Assembly: GCF_003336755.1 (NCBI RefSeq)
Contig: NZ_KZ851831.1
Coordinates: forward strand, 189,776 to 253,775
Source: Elioraea thermophila (ex Habib et al. 2022)
Lineage (GTDB): Bacteria; Pseudomonadota; Alphaproteobacteria; Acetobacterales; Acetobacteraceae
DNA length: 64,000 nucleotides
Reading direction: 5' to 3'
Position 1 is the first letter of the stretch. Each line of letters opens with the position of its first letter. Below the pieces are notes generated by a model. That model saw only the letters and a program-made list of their open reading frames with translations. It was not told where the DNA came from and made no database searches. Made by a program: the position numbers and the translations under genes. This document shows positions 48,465 through 56,558 of this stretch, one piece after another.

Positions 48465-49163
48465 TTGGACGACGACAACGACGGCGGCGGCTCGATCGAA
48501 GCCCCGGTGAAGTTCTTCAATCGCACGAAGGGTTTCGGCTTCGTCACCATGGCGGACGGGTCCGATATCTTCTTCCACGTCTCGGCCCTCACGCCCCTGG
48601 GTCTCAGTTCGGTCGAACAGGGCGACGTGCTGGTTTGCGAAGTCGGCGACGTGCCGCGCGGACGGCAGGTGACCCGCGTGATCGAGGTGAAGCCTGGCGA
48701 AGGTGGGGCGCGACCGCCGAAACGGGAGTTCGGAGACCGTCCGCCGCGGCGTGAGTTCGGCGGTGGTGGCTTCGGCGACCGCCCGCCGCGGCGTGAGTTC
48801 GGCGGTGGTGGCTTCGGCGACCGCCCGCCGCGGCGTGAGTTCGGTGGCGGTGGCTTCGGCGACCGCCCGCCGCGTCGCGAGTTCGGTGGCGGCTCCTTTG
48901 GCGACCGCCCGCCGCGTCGCGACTTCGGGCAGCGCGCTGCCGCGCCAACGGGGCCATCCGAAATCGTTTCCGGCACCGTGAAGTTCTTCGACGTGCGCAA
49001 AGGGTTCGGCTTCATCGTGCCGGAAAGCGGGGCGGACGTGTTCGTGCCCCTCCGTGCGCTCGGAGCCGTCACGCCGGAGAGCCTCACCCCCGGTCGACGC
49101 GTGAAGGCGACCGTGGTCACCGGGCCGAAGGGCCGCCAAGCGCTCTCCGTCGAGGTGCTCTGA
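48465..49163 (+). CDS. Double cold-shock-domain protein with repeated RPPRREFGGGG linker
   Basis: A 232-residue protein with two cold-shock domains. CSD1 (about 13-75) has VKFFNRTKGFGFVTMADGS and DIFFHVSAL; CSD2 (about 166-232) has GTVKFFDVRKGFGFIVPES and DVFVPLRALG. Both RNP1 (KGFGF) motifs are intact; RNP2 in CSD2 has FVPL instead of FFHV, so one aromatic and the His are missing. The linker (about 89-158) consists of five 14-residue units of the form FGDRPPRREFGGGG, disordered and Arg/Gly-rich like RGG boxes. It should bind RNA or single-stranded DNA. The start is TTG 48465. Its 3' end overlaps the convergent LysR gene by 47 bp. Confidence 0.88.
   Translation: MDDDNDGGGSIEAPVKFFNRTKGFGFVTMADGSDIFFHVSALTPLGLSSVEQGDVLVCEVGDVPRGRQVTRVIEVKPGEGGARPPKREFGDRPPRREFGGGGFGDRPPRREFGGGGFGDRPPRREFGGGGFGDRPPRREFGGGSFGDRPPRRDFGQRAAAPTGPSEIVSGTVKFFDVRKGFGFIVPESGADVFVPLRALGAVTPESLTPGRRVKATVVTGPKGRQALSVEVL
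48729..48938 (+). repeat. Five in-frame 42-bp tandem repeats within the cold-shock gene
   Basis: Units start at 48729, 48771, 48813, 48855 and 48897. Units 2 and 3 are nearly identical at DNA level; units 4 and 5 drift (GGGS, then RRDFGQRA). A multiple of three keeps the frame, so copy number can change without breaking the protein. Confidence 0.9.
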
Positions 49164-50070
49164 CGTCGCCGGGGGCCGGGGCGGCCGGCGCGGCGTGGCA
49201 CGCCGCCGCCAGCAGCTCCGCCACCAGCGGGTTGGGAAACCGCCGCCCGAGCGTGATGGCGTAGAAGCGCTGCGTCAGGCCGGGGATGCGGTGGAGTTCG
49301 CGCAACGATCCCTCGGCCAGTTCCCGCTCGACGATCAGCGGCGGCACCAGCGCGACCGCGCGCACTTCTCGTGACAGGAGGCGCAGCATGGCCATGTCGT
49401 CCACCTCGGCAAGCACCAAGGGCCTGACCCCGGCCTGTTCGATCAGCAGGTCGAAGCCGGCGCGATAGGAAGCGGCGCGCGACGGCAGCAGCATCGGCAG
49501 ACCGTCGAGATCGGTCGGGAAAGCGAGGCGCTTGCGCCGATCGCGCGCGCGCCCGATCAGGCTCACGGGCTGCTCCGCCAGCAGCAGCGACCGCCAGGGT
49601 AGGGCCGCGTCGCCGGTCACCTCCGTCGTCGCCAGCACCAGGTCGAGGGTATGCGCAGCCAGTTGGGCGAGCAGCTCGTCGAGGCTGCCGGCGCGCAGCA
49701 CGACCTCGATGTCGCCGCGCGCGAACAGGGGGCGCAGGAAGCGGACCTGGAAGTTGCGCGAGATGGTGGCAACCGCACCGATGCGGATCGTGCGCAGCGG
49801 TTCGGCGTGGCCCTTCAGGCGCAGCACGAGATCTTCCGCGCCGCGCACGATGGCATCCGCGTGCTCGAGCGCGATGCGTCCCGCTTCCGTCAGCACGAGC
49901 CGCCGGCCCTGGCGGTGGAACAGCGCGTGGCCGAGGGTGGCTTCCAGGGCGGCGAGCTGGATGGAGAGGGCGGAGGGTGAAAGGTGAAGCCGTTTTGCGG
50001 CGGCGGCGATGCTGCCCTCACGCGCGATGGTGCGGAAGGTGCGCAGCTGGTTCAGGTTCGGCGGGGCCAC
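49117..50070 (-). CDS. LysR-family transcriptional regulator
   Basis: A 317-residue LTTR. The winged helix-turn-helix is at residues 6-65: LNQLRTFRTIAREGSIAAAA, then KRLHLSPSALSIQLAALEAT. The effector domain spans about 95-295 with IRIGAVATISRNFQVRFLRP and LPMLLPSRAASYRAGFD. It is divergently transcribed from an SbtA-type bicarbonate transporter gene, 103 bp away, so it likely controls that gene; in cyanobacteria LysR regulators CmpR and CcmR control sbtA. Start GTG 50070. The last 15 codons overlap the end of the cold-shock gene, and the C-terminus is Arg/Pro-rich, so the native stop might have been lost. Confidence 0.88.
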   Translation of the reverse strand: MAPPNLNQLRTFRTIAREGSIAAAAKRLHLSPSALSIQLAALEATLGHALFHRQGRRLVLTEAGRIALEHADAIVRGAEDLVLRLKGHAEPLRTIRIGAVATISRNFQVRFLRPLFARGDIEVVLRAGSLDELLAQLAAHTLDLVLATTEVTGDAALPWRSLLLAEQPVSLIGRARDRRKRLAFPTDLDGLPMLLPSRAASYRAGFDLLIEQAGVRPLVLAEVDDMAMLRLLSREVRAVALVPPLIVERELAEGSLRELHRIPGLTQRFYAITLGRRFPNPLVAELLAAACHAAPAAPAPGDVRAPRRRALGGPSAR

Positions 50071-50077
50071 GCCACCA

Positions 50078-50092
50078 TTCTATGAAACAGAA
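50078..50092. promoter_or_regulatory. Candidate LysR-binding dyad
   Basis: TTCT-N7-AGAA at 50078-50092 lies eight bases before the LysR start and fits the T-N11-A rule for LTTR sites. It is in the 103-bp gap between the regulator and the sbtA-like gene, where autoregulation and activation sites are expected. Confidence 0.4.
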
Positions 50093-50173
50093 CGATCGGT
50101 TTGGAACGTTGAAGTTTTCGCCACTCTTGGCGCCCGGTAACGGGAGCCCCCTGCAAACCTTGCCGGGGGAGTC

Positions 50174-51148
50174 ATGTCCGGGGTCGACATCCTCGTCGCC
50201 AATCTCCTGTCGCCGATCGTGCTGTCCTTCGTGCTGGGCGCGATCGCGGGCTTGATCCGCAGCGAGCTCGAACTGCCGGATGCCGTCCTGAAACTCATTT
50301 CGATCTATCTCCTGTTCTCGATCGGGCTGGTGGGCGGGCGGGAGATCGCCAAGGCCGGCGTCGGCGAACTGGCCGACCTCTTCCTGGTCACGGTCGGGCT
50401 CACGCTGTTCATTCCGATCGCGACCTTCGTCACATTGCGCGCCTTGGGTGGGTTCGACGTGGCGAACGCCGCCGCCGTCGCCGCGCATTACGGGTCCGTC
50501 TCCTCCGTCACCTTCTTCGCCGCCATCGCGTTCGCGCGGGCGGCGGGCGGCGAGCCGGAGGGGTTTCTCACCGCGGTGGTGGCACTCATGGAGTGGGGTG
50601 TCGTCGTCGCCCTCTTCATCGCCCGATTCTCCATGGGGCGGCAGAGCGGGGCGCTCGATCTGCGCGAGCTGATGCTCAACACCTTGCGCGGCCGCGGCAT
50701 CCTGCTGCTGTCGGGCGGCATGCTGATCGGTGGGCTCGCCGGCGATACCGGTTGGCGGCAGATCGCTCCCTTCTACGAGCAGCTGTTCCGCGGCTTCCTG
50801 ATGCTGTTCCTGCTCGAGATGGGCATGACGGCGGCGCGGCAGATCCGCGACTTCGCCAAGGTCGGCGTCTTCCTCACCGGCTTCGCGCTGACCGCCCCGG
50901 TGGTGTTCGGCGTCATCGGCGTGTGGCTCGGCTACCTGATCGGGTTGTCGATGGCGGGGGCCTTCGTGCTCGGCGCGATCTGCGCCTCCTCCTCCTACAT
51001 CGACGCACCGGCCGCCTGTCGCGCGGCACTCCCCGAGGCGAGCCCGGGGATCTATCTCACCGCCTCGCTCGGCATCACCTTTCCGTTCAACCTGCTGGTG
51101 GGGCTTCCGCTCTATTACGGCGTCGCCGCCTGGCTCTACGCAGCCTGA
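50174..51148 (+). CDS. SbtA-family sodium-dependent bicarbonate transporter
   Basis: A 324-residue membrane protein with about ten helices in an inverted repeat of two halves. The first half has LLSPIVLSFVLGAIAGLIRS and AAHYGSVSSVTFFAAIAFAR, the second FLLEMGMTAARQIRDFAKVG and GAICASSSYIDAPAACRAAL, which are the SbtA signature blocks that line the bicarbonate/sodium site. Cyanobacterial SbtA imports bicarbonate; proteobacterial relatives may do the same or carry other anions. The partner PII-like SbtB gene is not adjacent. Expressed from a promoter shared with the divergent LysR gene. ATG 50174 follows GGGGGAG. Confidence 0.85.
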   Translation: MSGVDILVANLLSPIVLSFVLGAIAGLIRSELELPDAVLKLISIYLLFSIGLVGGREIAKAGVGELADLFLVTVGLTLFIPIATFVTLRALGGFDVANAAAVAAHYGSVSSVTFFAAIAFARAAGGEPEGFLTAVVALMEWGVVVALFIARFSMGRQSGALDLRELMLNTLRGRGILLLSGGMLIGGLAGDTGWRQIAPFYEQLFRGFLMLFLLEMGMTAARQIRDFAKVGVFLTGFALTAPVVFGVIGVWLGYLIGLSMAGAFVLGAICASSSYIDAPAACRAALPEASPGIYLTASLGITFPFNLLVGLPLYYGVAAWLYAA

Positions 51149-51171
51149 GGGGCCCGTGCTAACGCGAGGCC

Positions 51172-51642
51172 ATGTGGAGACGGCGCGGAGTCCTGCTCGC
51201 GGGCGTGTTGGCGGCGACGGCGGTCCGGGCGCAAACTGGGCCGCAGCCGGTCATCACGCCGCTCGAGGAGCTCGTCATCGTCACCCGCGACGGGCGCCGC
51301 CACGTGTTCCGGGTCGAGGTCGCACGCACGCCGGACCAGCAGACGGTCGGGCTGATGTTCCGTGATCACGTGCCCGAGGACGGCGGGATGCTGTTCGACT
51401 GGGGCAGCCCGCGCGAGTCGAGCATGTGGATGAAGAACACGCTCGTTTCGCTCGACATGCTGTTCATCGCGGCGGACGGGCGCATTCACCGCATCGCCGA
51501 ACGCACCGTCCCGCATAGTCTCGCTCCGATCGCGAGCCGCGGCCCGGTGCGCGCCACGCTCGAACTCGCCGCGGGCACGGTGGAACGCCTCGGCATCCGG
51601 GTCGGCGATCGGGTCGAGCACCCGATCTTTTCGGCCCGGTGA
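51172..51642 (+). CDS. Exported DUF192 protein
   Basis: A 156-residue protein with a short Arg-rich leader (WRRRGVLLAGVLAATAVRAQ, cleavage near residue 20), then the DUF192 beta fold: VEVARTPDQQTVGLMFRDHV, GMLFDWGSPRESSMWMKNTL and VSLDMLFIAADGRIHRIAER. Function is unknown, and the conserved MWMKNT and LDMLFI segments mark the family. It lies 23 bp after the sbtA-like gene and may share its transcript. The next gene on the other strand ends ten bases after the DUF192 stop. Confidence 0.85.
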   Translation: MWRRRGVLLAGVLAATAVRAQTGPQPVITPLEELVIVTRDGRRHVFRVEVARTPDQQTVGLMFRDHVPEDGGMLFDWGSPRESSMWMKNTLVSLDMLFIAADGRIHRIAERTVPHSLAPIASRGPVRATLELAAGTVERLGIRVGDRVEHPIFSAR

Positions 51643-51651
51643 GGGCCGCGG

Positions 51652-52130
51652 TCACACCATCGGCCAGGGGCTGATGCGGAGCGCATCGGCCGTGTTCAGC
51701 CCACAGGTCGCGTCCGGCACCAGGCCGAGCCGCCCTTGCGCGGCGCGCACGGCGAGCACGGTGAGCCAGCCGTACTCGCCGTCGATGTCGCTCTTGCGCA
51801 GAAGGCCGAGCTTGACCAGGGCAGACTGCACGGCGCGGACGGGCTCACCCGTGCGGCACGGGCGCGTTCGATCGCCCTGATGTGCGGCACCGTGCTGCCA
51901 GGCACGGCGAGCAAGGTGCCATCCTCGGGAAACCAGACGCCGAGCGTGCAGCGCATGGAGCGATGGTCCACGCCGACGACACGCAAGGGCTTGCTGGGCC
52001 CGAGGGTGACGTCGGCCGTATTCGCCGGCAGGCAGCCGCGCAGCGCGAACAGCACACACTTGGCATCGCCGGGCTCGTAGCAGCCGGCGCGCGCCAGCCG
52101 CGCGAGCGTCGCGGAGTCGAAGCTGAACAT
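51652..52130 (-). pseudogene. Peptidoglycan-binding-like gene with a frameshift
   Basis: Reading from ATG 52130, residues 1-90 (FSFDSATLARLARAGCYEPG, then FALRGCLPAN and VGVDHRSMRCTLGVWFPEDG) form one unit without a known domain. Near 51860 the frame breaks. The adjoining frame continues GEPVRAVQSALVKLGLLRKS and DIDGEYGWLTVLAVRAAQGR to the stop at 51652, which resembles a peptidoglycan-binding type 1 (three-helix) domain. The opening frame instead runs on to 51696 as a Ser/Cys/Pro-rich string. One base would restore a protein of about 160 residues. True decay or an assembly indel cannot be separated here. No signal peptide is seen. Confidence 0.6.
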
Positions 52131-52209
52131 CGGCGCCTACCCCCTTCGCTCGGCCATCACGCTAACCGGTTCGGTCACGGAATGGCAAGCGCGAGGCGGC
52201 GAAGGGGCG

Positions 52210-53529
52210 TCAGAGAATGAACCGCGACAGGTCCGCGTTGGCGGCGAGGGGGGCCACCCGATCCCTCACGTAAGCGGCGTCGATGACGATGGTCTCCCCC
52301 GGCCGGTCGGCCGCCGTGAAGCTGATCTCCTCGAGAAGCTTCTCCATCACCGTGTGCAGCCGGCGAGCACCGATGTTCTCCACCCGCTCGTTGATCGCGG
52401 CGGCAAGGTCGGCCAGCGCGTCGATCGCGCCCTCCTCGAACTTCAGCTCCACCCGTTCGGTGGCGAGGAGTGCGGTGTACTGGCGGATCAGGCTCGTTTC
52501 GGGTTCGACCAGGATGCGCTTGAGGTCGTCGCGCGAGAGGGGCTTGAGCTCGACGCGGATCGGCAGCCGCCCCTGCAGTTCCGGCAGCAGGTCGGACGGC
52601 TTGGCGAGATGGAAGGCGCCCGAGCAGATGAACAACACGTGGTCGGTCTTCACCGGGCCGTATTTGGTGGAGACCGTGGTGCCCTCGATCAGCGGCAACA
52701 GGTCGCGCTGCACGCCCTCGCGCGAGACATCCGCGCCTCGGAAGGTCGTGCCGTCGACGGAACGGGCGCAGACCTTGTCGATCTCGTCGATGAACACGAT
52801 GCCCTGGTTCTCCGCCGCCTCGATCGCCTCGCGCCGCACGCGATCCTGATCGAGCAGGCGGTCGGACTCCTCCTGCTGCAGCAAGGCCCGCGCCTCGGCG
52901 ACCGTGGTGCGGCGCGGCTTCGGCCGGCCGCCGAACATCTTCGCCATCATCTCCTGCAGGTTGGCGAGCTGCTGGCCCTGCATGCCGGGCAGGTCGATCA
53001 TGCCGATCGGCAGCCCACCCGTGCCGTCCGCGACCTGGATCTCGATCTCCTTGTCCTCGAGCTTGCCCTCGCGCAGCAGGCGGCGGAACTTCATCCGCGT
53101 CTCCGCCGTGGCACCGTCGCCGACCAGGGCGGTGATCAGCCGTTCCTCGGCCGCGATCTCGGCCCGCGCGGCGACCTCCTTGCGCAACCGGTCGCGCGTC
53201 ATCTGCAACGCGACCTCGACGAGGTCGCGGATCATGCTCTCGACGTCGCGGCCGACATAGCCGACTTCCGTGTACTTCGTCGCCTCCACCTTGAGGAACG
53301 GCGCCTGGGCGAGGCGGGCGAGGCGGCGGGCGATCTCGGTCTTGCCGCAGCCGGTGGGGCCGATCATCAGGATGTTCTTCGGCAGCACCTCCTGGCGCAG
53401 CTCCTCGGGCAGCTGCTGGCGGCGCCAACGATTGCGCAGCGCGATCGCGACCGCGCGCTTGGCGTCGTTCTGTCCGACGATGAACCGATCCAGCTCCGAG
53501 ACGATCTCGCGCGGCGAGTAGTTGGTCAT
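52210..53529 (-). CDS. hslU: ATP-dependent protease ATPase subunit HslU
   Basis: A 439-residue AAA+ unfoldase that forms a hexamer on HslV. N-terminal [20 protein letters not shown], Walker [16 protein letters not shown] (57-71), the [19 protein letters not shown] pore and [13 protein letters not shown] region, Walker [16 protein letters not shown], and the C-terminal ADLSRFIL, whose last residues activate the protease. ATG 53529 is close to the palindromic element that separates it from hslV. The gene is transcribed after hslV, in the same direction, as in most proteobacteria. Confidence 0.95.
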   Translation of the reverse strand: MTNYSPREIVSELDRFIVGQNDAKRAVAIALRNRWRRQQLPEELRQEVLPKNILMIGPTGCGKTEIARRLARLAQAPFLKVEATKYTEVGYVGRDVESMIRDLVEVALQMTRDRLRKEVAARAEIAAEERLITALVGDGATAETRMKFRRLLREGKLEDKEIEIQVADGTGGLPIGMIDLPGMQGQQLANLQEMMAKMFGGRPKPRRTTVAEARALLQQEESDRLLDQDRVRREAIEAAENQGIVFIDEIDKVCARSVDGTTFRGADVSREGVQRDLLPLIEGTTVSTKYGPVKTDHVLFICSGAFHLAKPSDLLPELQGRLPIRVELKPLSRDDLKRILVEPETSLIRQYTALLATERVELKFEEGAIDALADLAAAINERVENIGARRLHTVMEKLLEEISFTAADRPGETIVIDAAYVRDRVAPLAANADLSRFIL

Positions 53530-53552
53530 GCTCCGCTCCGCAAGAAACATTC

Positions 53553-53632
53553 GGGGGGACCACGGTGGTCCCCCCGCACCCCCCTCCGCAGATCTCCGCA
53601 GGGGGGCGCGGGGGGACGAGCTTCGTCCCCCC
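53553..53632. repeat. Three-palindrome intergenic element, copy 2 (between hslV and hslU)
   Basis: The 80-bp element has the plan of the copy at 26102-26187: left arm GGGGGGACCA (53553-53562) with TGGTCCCCCC (53566-53575); core CCCCCCT (53579-53585) with AGGGGGG (53600-53606); right arm GGGGGGACGA (53610-53619) with TCGTCCCCCC (53623-53632). The arms have short loops of three bases and differ in sequence from the first copy. It sits within an operon, 23 bp upstream of hslU and 6 bp after hslV. Confidence 0.7.
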
Positions 53633-53638
53633 GGCGTT

Positions 53639-54187
53639 TCATAGGGTTTCGACGACGAGACGATCGTTGGTGTAGACGCAGATCTCCGCCGCGATCGCCA
53701 TCGCCCGGCGCACGATCGCCTCGGCGTCCATCTCCTCGCGGTCGATGAGCGCGCGCGCGGCGGCAAGCGCGTAGTTGCCGCCTGAACCGATGGCGACGAT
53801 CGCATCCTCCGGCTCGAGCACGTCGCCCATGCCGGTGAGCAGGAAGGAGCGGTCTTTGTCCGCCACCGCCATCATCGCTTCGAGGCGCCGGAGATAGCGA
53901 TCGGTGCGCCAGTCCTTGGCGAGCTCGACACAGGCGCGCTCGAGCTGAGCCGGGTAGCGCTCGAGCTTCGCTTCCAGCCGCTCGAGTAGGGTGAAGGCAT
54001 CGGCGGTCGCGCCGGCGAAGCCGGCGAGCACCGCCCCACCGCCGATCCGCCGCACCTTGCGCGCATTGCCCTTCACCACCGTCTGGCCGAGGCTCACCTG
54101 CCCGTCGCCTGCCATGGCGACACGGCCGCCCTTGCGCACGCACAGGATGGTCGTGCCGTGCCACGCCTGCTCGTTCGTCCCTGTCAC
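53639..54187 (-). CDS. hslV: ATP-dependent protease catalytic subunit HslV
   Basis: A 182-residue proteasome-like threonine protease. A short propeptide [11 protein letters not shown] precedes [10 protein letters not shown], with Thr 12 the mature N-terminal nucleophile. Other hallmarks: [46 protein letters not shown], and [14 protein letters not shown]. Start is GTG 54187. It lies upstream of hslU and divergent from hisB (hisB ATG is 97 bp away), a conserved pairing in alphaproteobacteria. Confidence 0.95.
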   Translation of the reverse strand: MTGTNEQAWHGTTILCVRKGGRVAMAGDGQVSLGQTVVKGNARKVRRIGGGAVLAGFAGATADAFTLLERLEAKLERYPAQLERACVELAKDWRTDRYLRRLEAMMAVADKDRSFLLTGMGDVLEPEDAIVAIGSGGNYALAAARALIDREEMDAEAIVRRAMAIAAEICVYTNDRLVVETL

Positions 54188-54283
54188 GATCCGGTCTTCC
54201 TTGCCCGCGGCCTACATGGCCCGCCTGGGGCCGGGCGGCAACCCGCGTGGACGGGAAGAGGGCGCGAGGCTAGAAGCCCGCCC

Positions 54284-54886
54284 ATGACGGAGCACCGGAA
54301 GGCGTCGATCCGCCGCGAGACCGGCGAGACCCGGATCGAGGCCACCATCGACCTCGACGGCACGGGCGAGGCGCGCATCGCGACGGGGATCGGCTTCCTC
54401 GACCACATGCTGACCGCACTCGCCCGCCACGGCGCGATCGACATCGCGCTTACGGCCGCAGGCGACCTGCATGTCGACTTCCACCACACCACAGAGGACA
54501 CGGGGATCGTGCTCGGCCGGGCGGTGGCGGAGGCCCTGGGTGAGCGCCGGGGGATCAGGCGTTACGGCGCGGCGGTGATCCCGATGGACGAGGCGCTGGT
54601 CGAGGCGGCGATCGACCTGTCGGGACGGCCGTTCCTCGCCTGGGAGGTCGCTTTCCCGACCCAGAAGGTCGGCGAGATGGACACCGAACTCTTCCTCGAG
54701 TGGTTTCGCGCCTTCGCGACCAACGCCGGCGCGACCCTGCACGTGCGCCGGAAGGCCGGCGTGAACAGCCACCACATCGCCGAGGCCTGCTTCAAGGCGC
54801 TGGCGCGGGCCTTGCGCGAGGCGGTGGAACGCGATCCCCGCGCGGCTGGCACGGTGCCCTCGACGAAGGGGAGCCTCGCCGGCTGA
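54284..54886 (+). CDS. hisB: Imidazoleglycerol-phosphate dehydratase
   Basis: A 200-residue monofunctional HisB that dehydrates imidazole glycerol phosphate to imidazole acetol phosphate, the seventh step of histidine synthesis. Metal motifs [15 protein letters not shown] and [17 protein letters not shown] each appear, and the N-terminal half has [16 protein letters not shown]. Length is standard; no phosphatase domain is fused. It starts a run hisB, DUF2628, hisH, GNAT, hisA on one strand, with overlapping stops and starts. Confidence 0.95.
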   Translation: MTEHRKASIRRETGETRIEATIDLDGTGEARIATGIGFLDHMLTALARHGAIDIALTAAGDLHVDFHHTTEDTGIVLGRAVAEALGERRGIRRYGAAVIPMDEALVEAAIDLSGRPFLAWEVAFPTQKVGEMDTELFLEWFRAFATNAGATLHVRRKAGVNSHHIAEACFKALARALREAVERDPRAAGTVPSTKGSLAG

Positions 54887-55266
54887 TGCGCATCTGGTCG
54901 GTCCACGTCAAACCCCAGGCGGAGCCCGTGCTGGTGCGCGAGGGCTTCGCTTGGCTGGCCTTCCTGTTTCCGGCGTTGTGGTTCCTGGCCAAGCGGATGT
55001 GGCTCGTGCTCGTGCTCTATCTCGCGCTCGGCGCCATCGCCGCCGTGGTGCTGCAACCGCTGCCCGAGCCCATCGTCGGCCTGATCGGTTTCGGCGTGCA
55101 ATTGCTGATCGGCTTTCATGCCCGCGATCTCGAGCGCTGGACCTTGGCCCGCCGCGGCTGGCGCGAACTCGGCGTGGTCGCGGCGCAGGGCGGCGAGGAC
55201 GAGGCCTATGCCCGCCTCTTCGCGGCGCGGCGCGACCTGCTCGCCTGGGGAACGGTGCGAGCGTGA
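54886..55266 (+). CDS. DUF2628 membrane protein
   Basis: A 126-residue protein with the DUF2628 pattern: an N-terminal strand RIWSVHVKP, then LVREGFAWLAFLFPALWFLA, a second helix LVLVLYLALGAIAAVVL and a third IVGLIGFGVQLLIGFHARDL, followed by a soluble tail. The gene lies between hisB and hisH in many alphaproteobacteria but its role is unknown. ATG 54886 overlaps the hisB stop (TGATG) and its own stop overlaps hisH (GTGA), so translation is coupled. Confidence 0.85.
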   Translation: MRIWSVHVKPQAEPVLVREGFAWLAFLFPALWFLAKRMWLVLVLYLALGAIAAVVLQPLPEPIVGLIGFGVQLLIGFHARDLERWTLARRGWRELGVVAAQGGEDEAYARLFAARRDLLAWGTVRA

Positions 55267-55928
55267 GCGGAACGGTCGCCGTCGTCGATTACGGCTCGGG
55301 CAACCTGCGCTCCGCCGCCAAGGCGCTCGAGCGCGTGGCGGCGGAAGCCGGGCGCGACGTCAGGGTGGTGGTGACGGCGGAGGCGCGCGAGGTGGCGCGG
55401 GCCGAGCGGATCGTGCTGCCGGGGCAGGGCGCGTTCGGCGATTGCTACGCGGGGCTGGCTCGGCTGCCCGGCATGCTCGAGGTGCTCGGCGATGCGGTGC
55501 GACGTCGTGGCGTGCCGTTCCTCGGCATTTGCGTCGGCATGCAGCTGCTGGCCGGGCGGGGCTTCGAGCACGGCGTGCACGAAGGGTTCGGCTGGATCGG
55601 TGGCGAGGTGGTGCATCTGCGCGACCTGCCAGGCCGTGAGGCGTCGCAGGCGCTGCCCTATCCCCACATGGGGTGGAACGCGCTTGCCATCGTCGAGCCG
55701 CGGCACGCCCTCCTGGCAGGGATTTCGCAAGGGTCGGCGGTGTATTTCGTGCACTCCTACGCCTTCGCGGCGGCTGATGCGGCGGACGTGATCGCGACGA
55801 CGGGGTATGGGGGGCCGGTGGTGGCGGCGGTGGCGCGCGGCAACGTGGCCGGGGTGCAGTTCCACCCGGAGAAGAGTCAGGCGGTGGGGCTCAGGATCCT
55901 CGGCAATTTCCTTGCCTGGCGGCCGTGA
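55263..55928 (+). CDS. hisH: Imidazole glycerol phosphate synthase subunit HisH
   Basis: A 221-residue glutaminase that supplies ammonia to HisF. VAVVDYGSGNLRSAAKALER begins the domain; the nucleophile Cys 90 lies in FLGICVGMQLLAG, and the His 201 and Glu 203 triad in GVQFHPEKSQ. GTG 55263 overlaps the DUF2628 stop. hisF, the cyclase partner that normally comes shortly after hisA, is not found in this window. Confidence 0.95.
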   Translation: MSGTVAVVDYGSGNLRSAAKALERVAAEAGRDVRVVVTAEAREVARAERIVLPGQGAFGDCYAGLARLPGMLEVLGDAVRRRGVPFLGICVGMQLLAGRGFEHGVHEGFGWIGGEVVHLRDLPGREASQALPYPHMGWNALAIVEPRHALLAGISQGSAVYFVHSYAFAAADAADVIATTGYGGPVVAAVARGNVAGVQFHPEKSQAVGLRILGNFLAWRP

Positions 55929-55946
55929 CGGCCGGGGAGGTCTTGG

Positions 55947-56558
55947 ATGGAGCGGAACGGAACGGCCGACGAGGCGGGCGTGGGCGGAGAGGAGCACGGC
56001 TCCGAGGGCGCGGCGCCGGTTCTCGCCGTTGATCGCGTGCAGGCTCTCACGGAGCGGGAACTCGGAGAACTCGCCGAGGCGACCGCGGCCGCCATCATCG
56101 AGGGCGGCGGCTTCGGCTGGGTGAAGCCGCAGCCGCGCGACACGCTGGCGCGCTACTTCCAGGGCGTCCTGCTTGTTCCCGAGCGAAGCCTGTTCGTCGC
56201 CCGCATGGACGGCGTGATCGTCGGCGCCGCCCAGCTCGTCCGCCCGCCGCGCAACAACGAGGCGCAGGCCTTCTCCGCCCAGTTGATGCACTTCTTCCTC
56301 GCTCCCTACGCGCGGGGCTTCGGCCTCGCGCGGCTTCTCCTGCGCCGGGTCGAGGAGTACGCGGCGGCCATCGGGGTACGGGTGTTGAACCTGGACGTGC
56401 GGGCAACGCAGACGGGGGCGATTCAGCTGTTTGAGAGCGGTGGCTACCGCCGCTGGGGAACGCATCCGGCCTACGCCCTGATCGACGGCAAGACGATAGC
56501 CGGGCATTTCTATTACAAGGAGCTGTCGCCCACCGGGCGACGCGCGCGGGGATCGTGA
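55947..56558 (+). CDS. GNAT-family acetyltransferase
   Basis: A 203-residue GNAT protein. The N-terminal 30 residues are acidic and likely disordered. The core has [20 protein letters not shown] (strand beta 2-3), then [20 protein letters not shown] with the acetyl-CoA loop (R/Q-x-x-G-x-G/A equivalent ARGFGLA) and [20 protein letters not shown], the C-terminal N-x-x-A-x-x-x-Y-like end. The substrate is unknown. It lies between hisH and hisA; the stop overlaps the hisA GTG start, so it is expressed with histidine genes. Confidence 0.83.
   Translation: MERNGTADEAGVGGEEHGSEGAAPVLAVDRVQALTERELGELAEATAAAIIEGGGFGWVKPQPRDTLARYFQGVLLVPERSLFVARMDGVIVGAAQLVRPPRNNEAQAFSAQLMHFFLAPYARGFGLARLLLRRVEEYAAAIGVRVLNLDVRATQTGAIQLFESGGYRRWGTHPAYALIDGKTIAGHFYYKELSPTGRRARGS

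Noticed and set aside
48729-48938. Regular direct repeats that could be taken for a CRISPR array
   Set aside because: Units are contiguous, 42 bp, without spacers, and in frame inside a protein gene.
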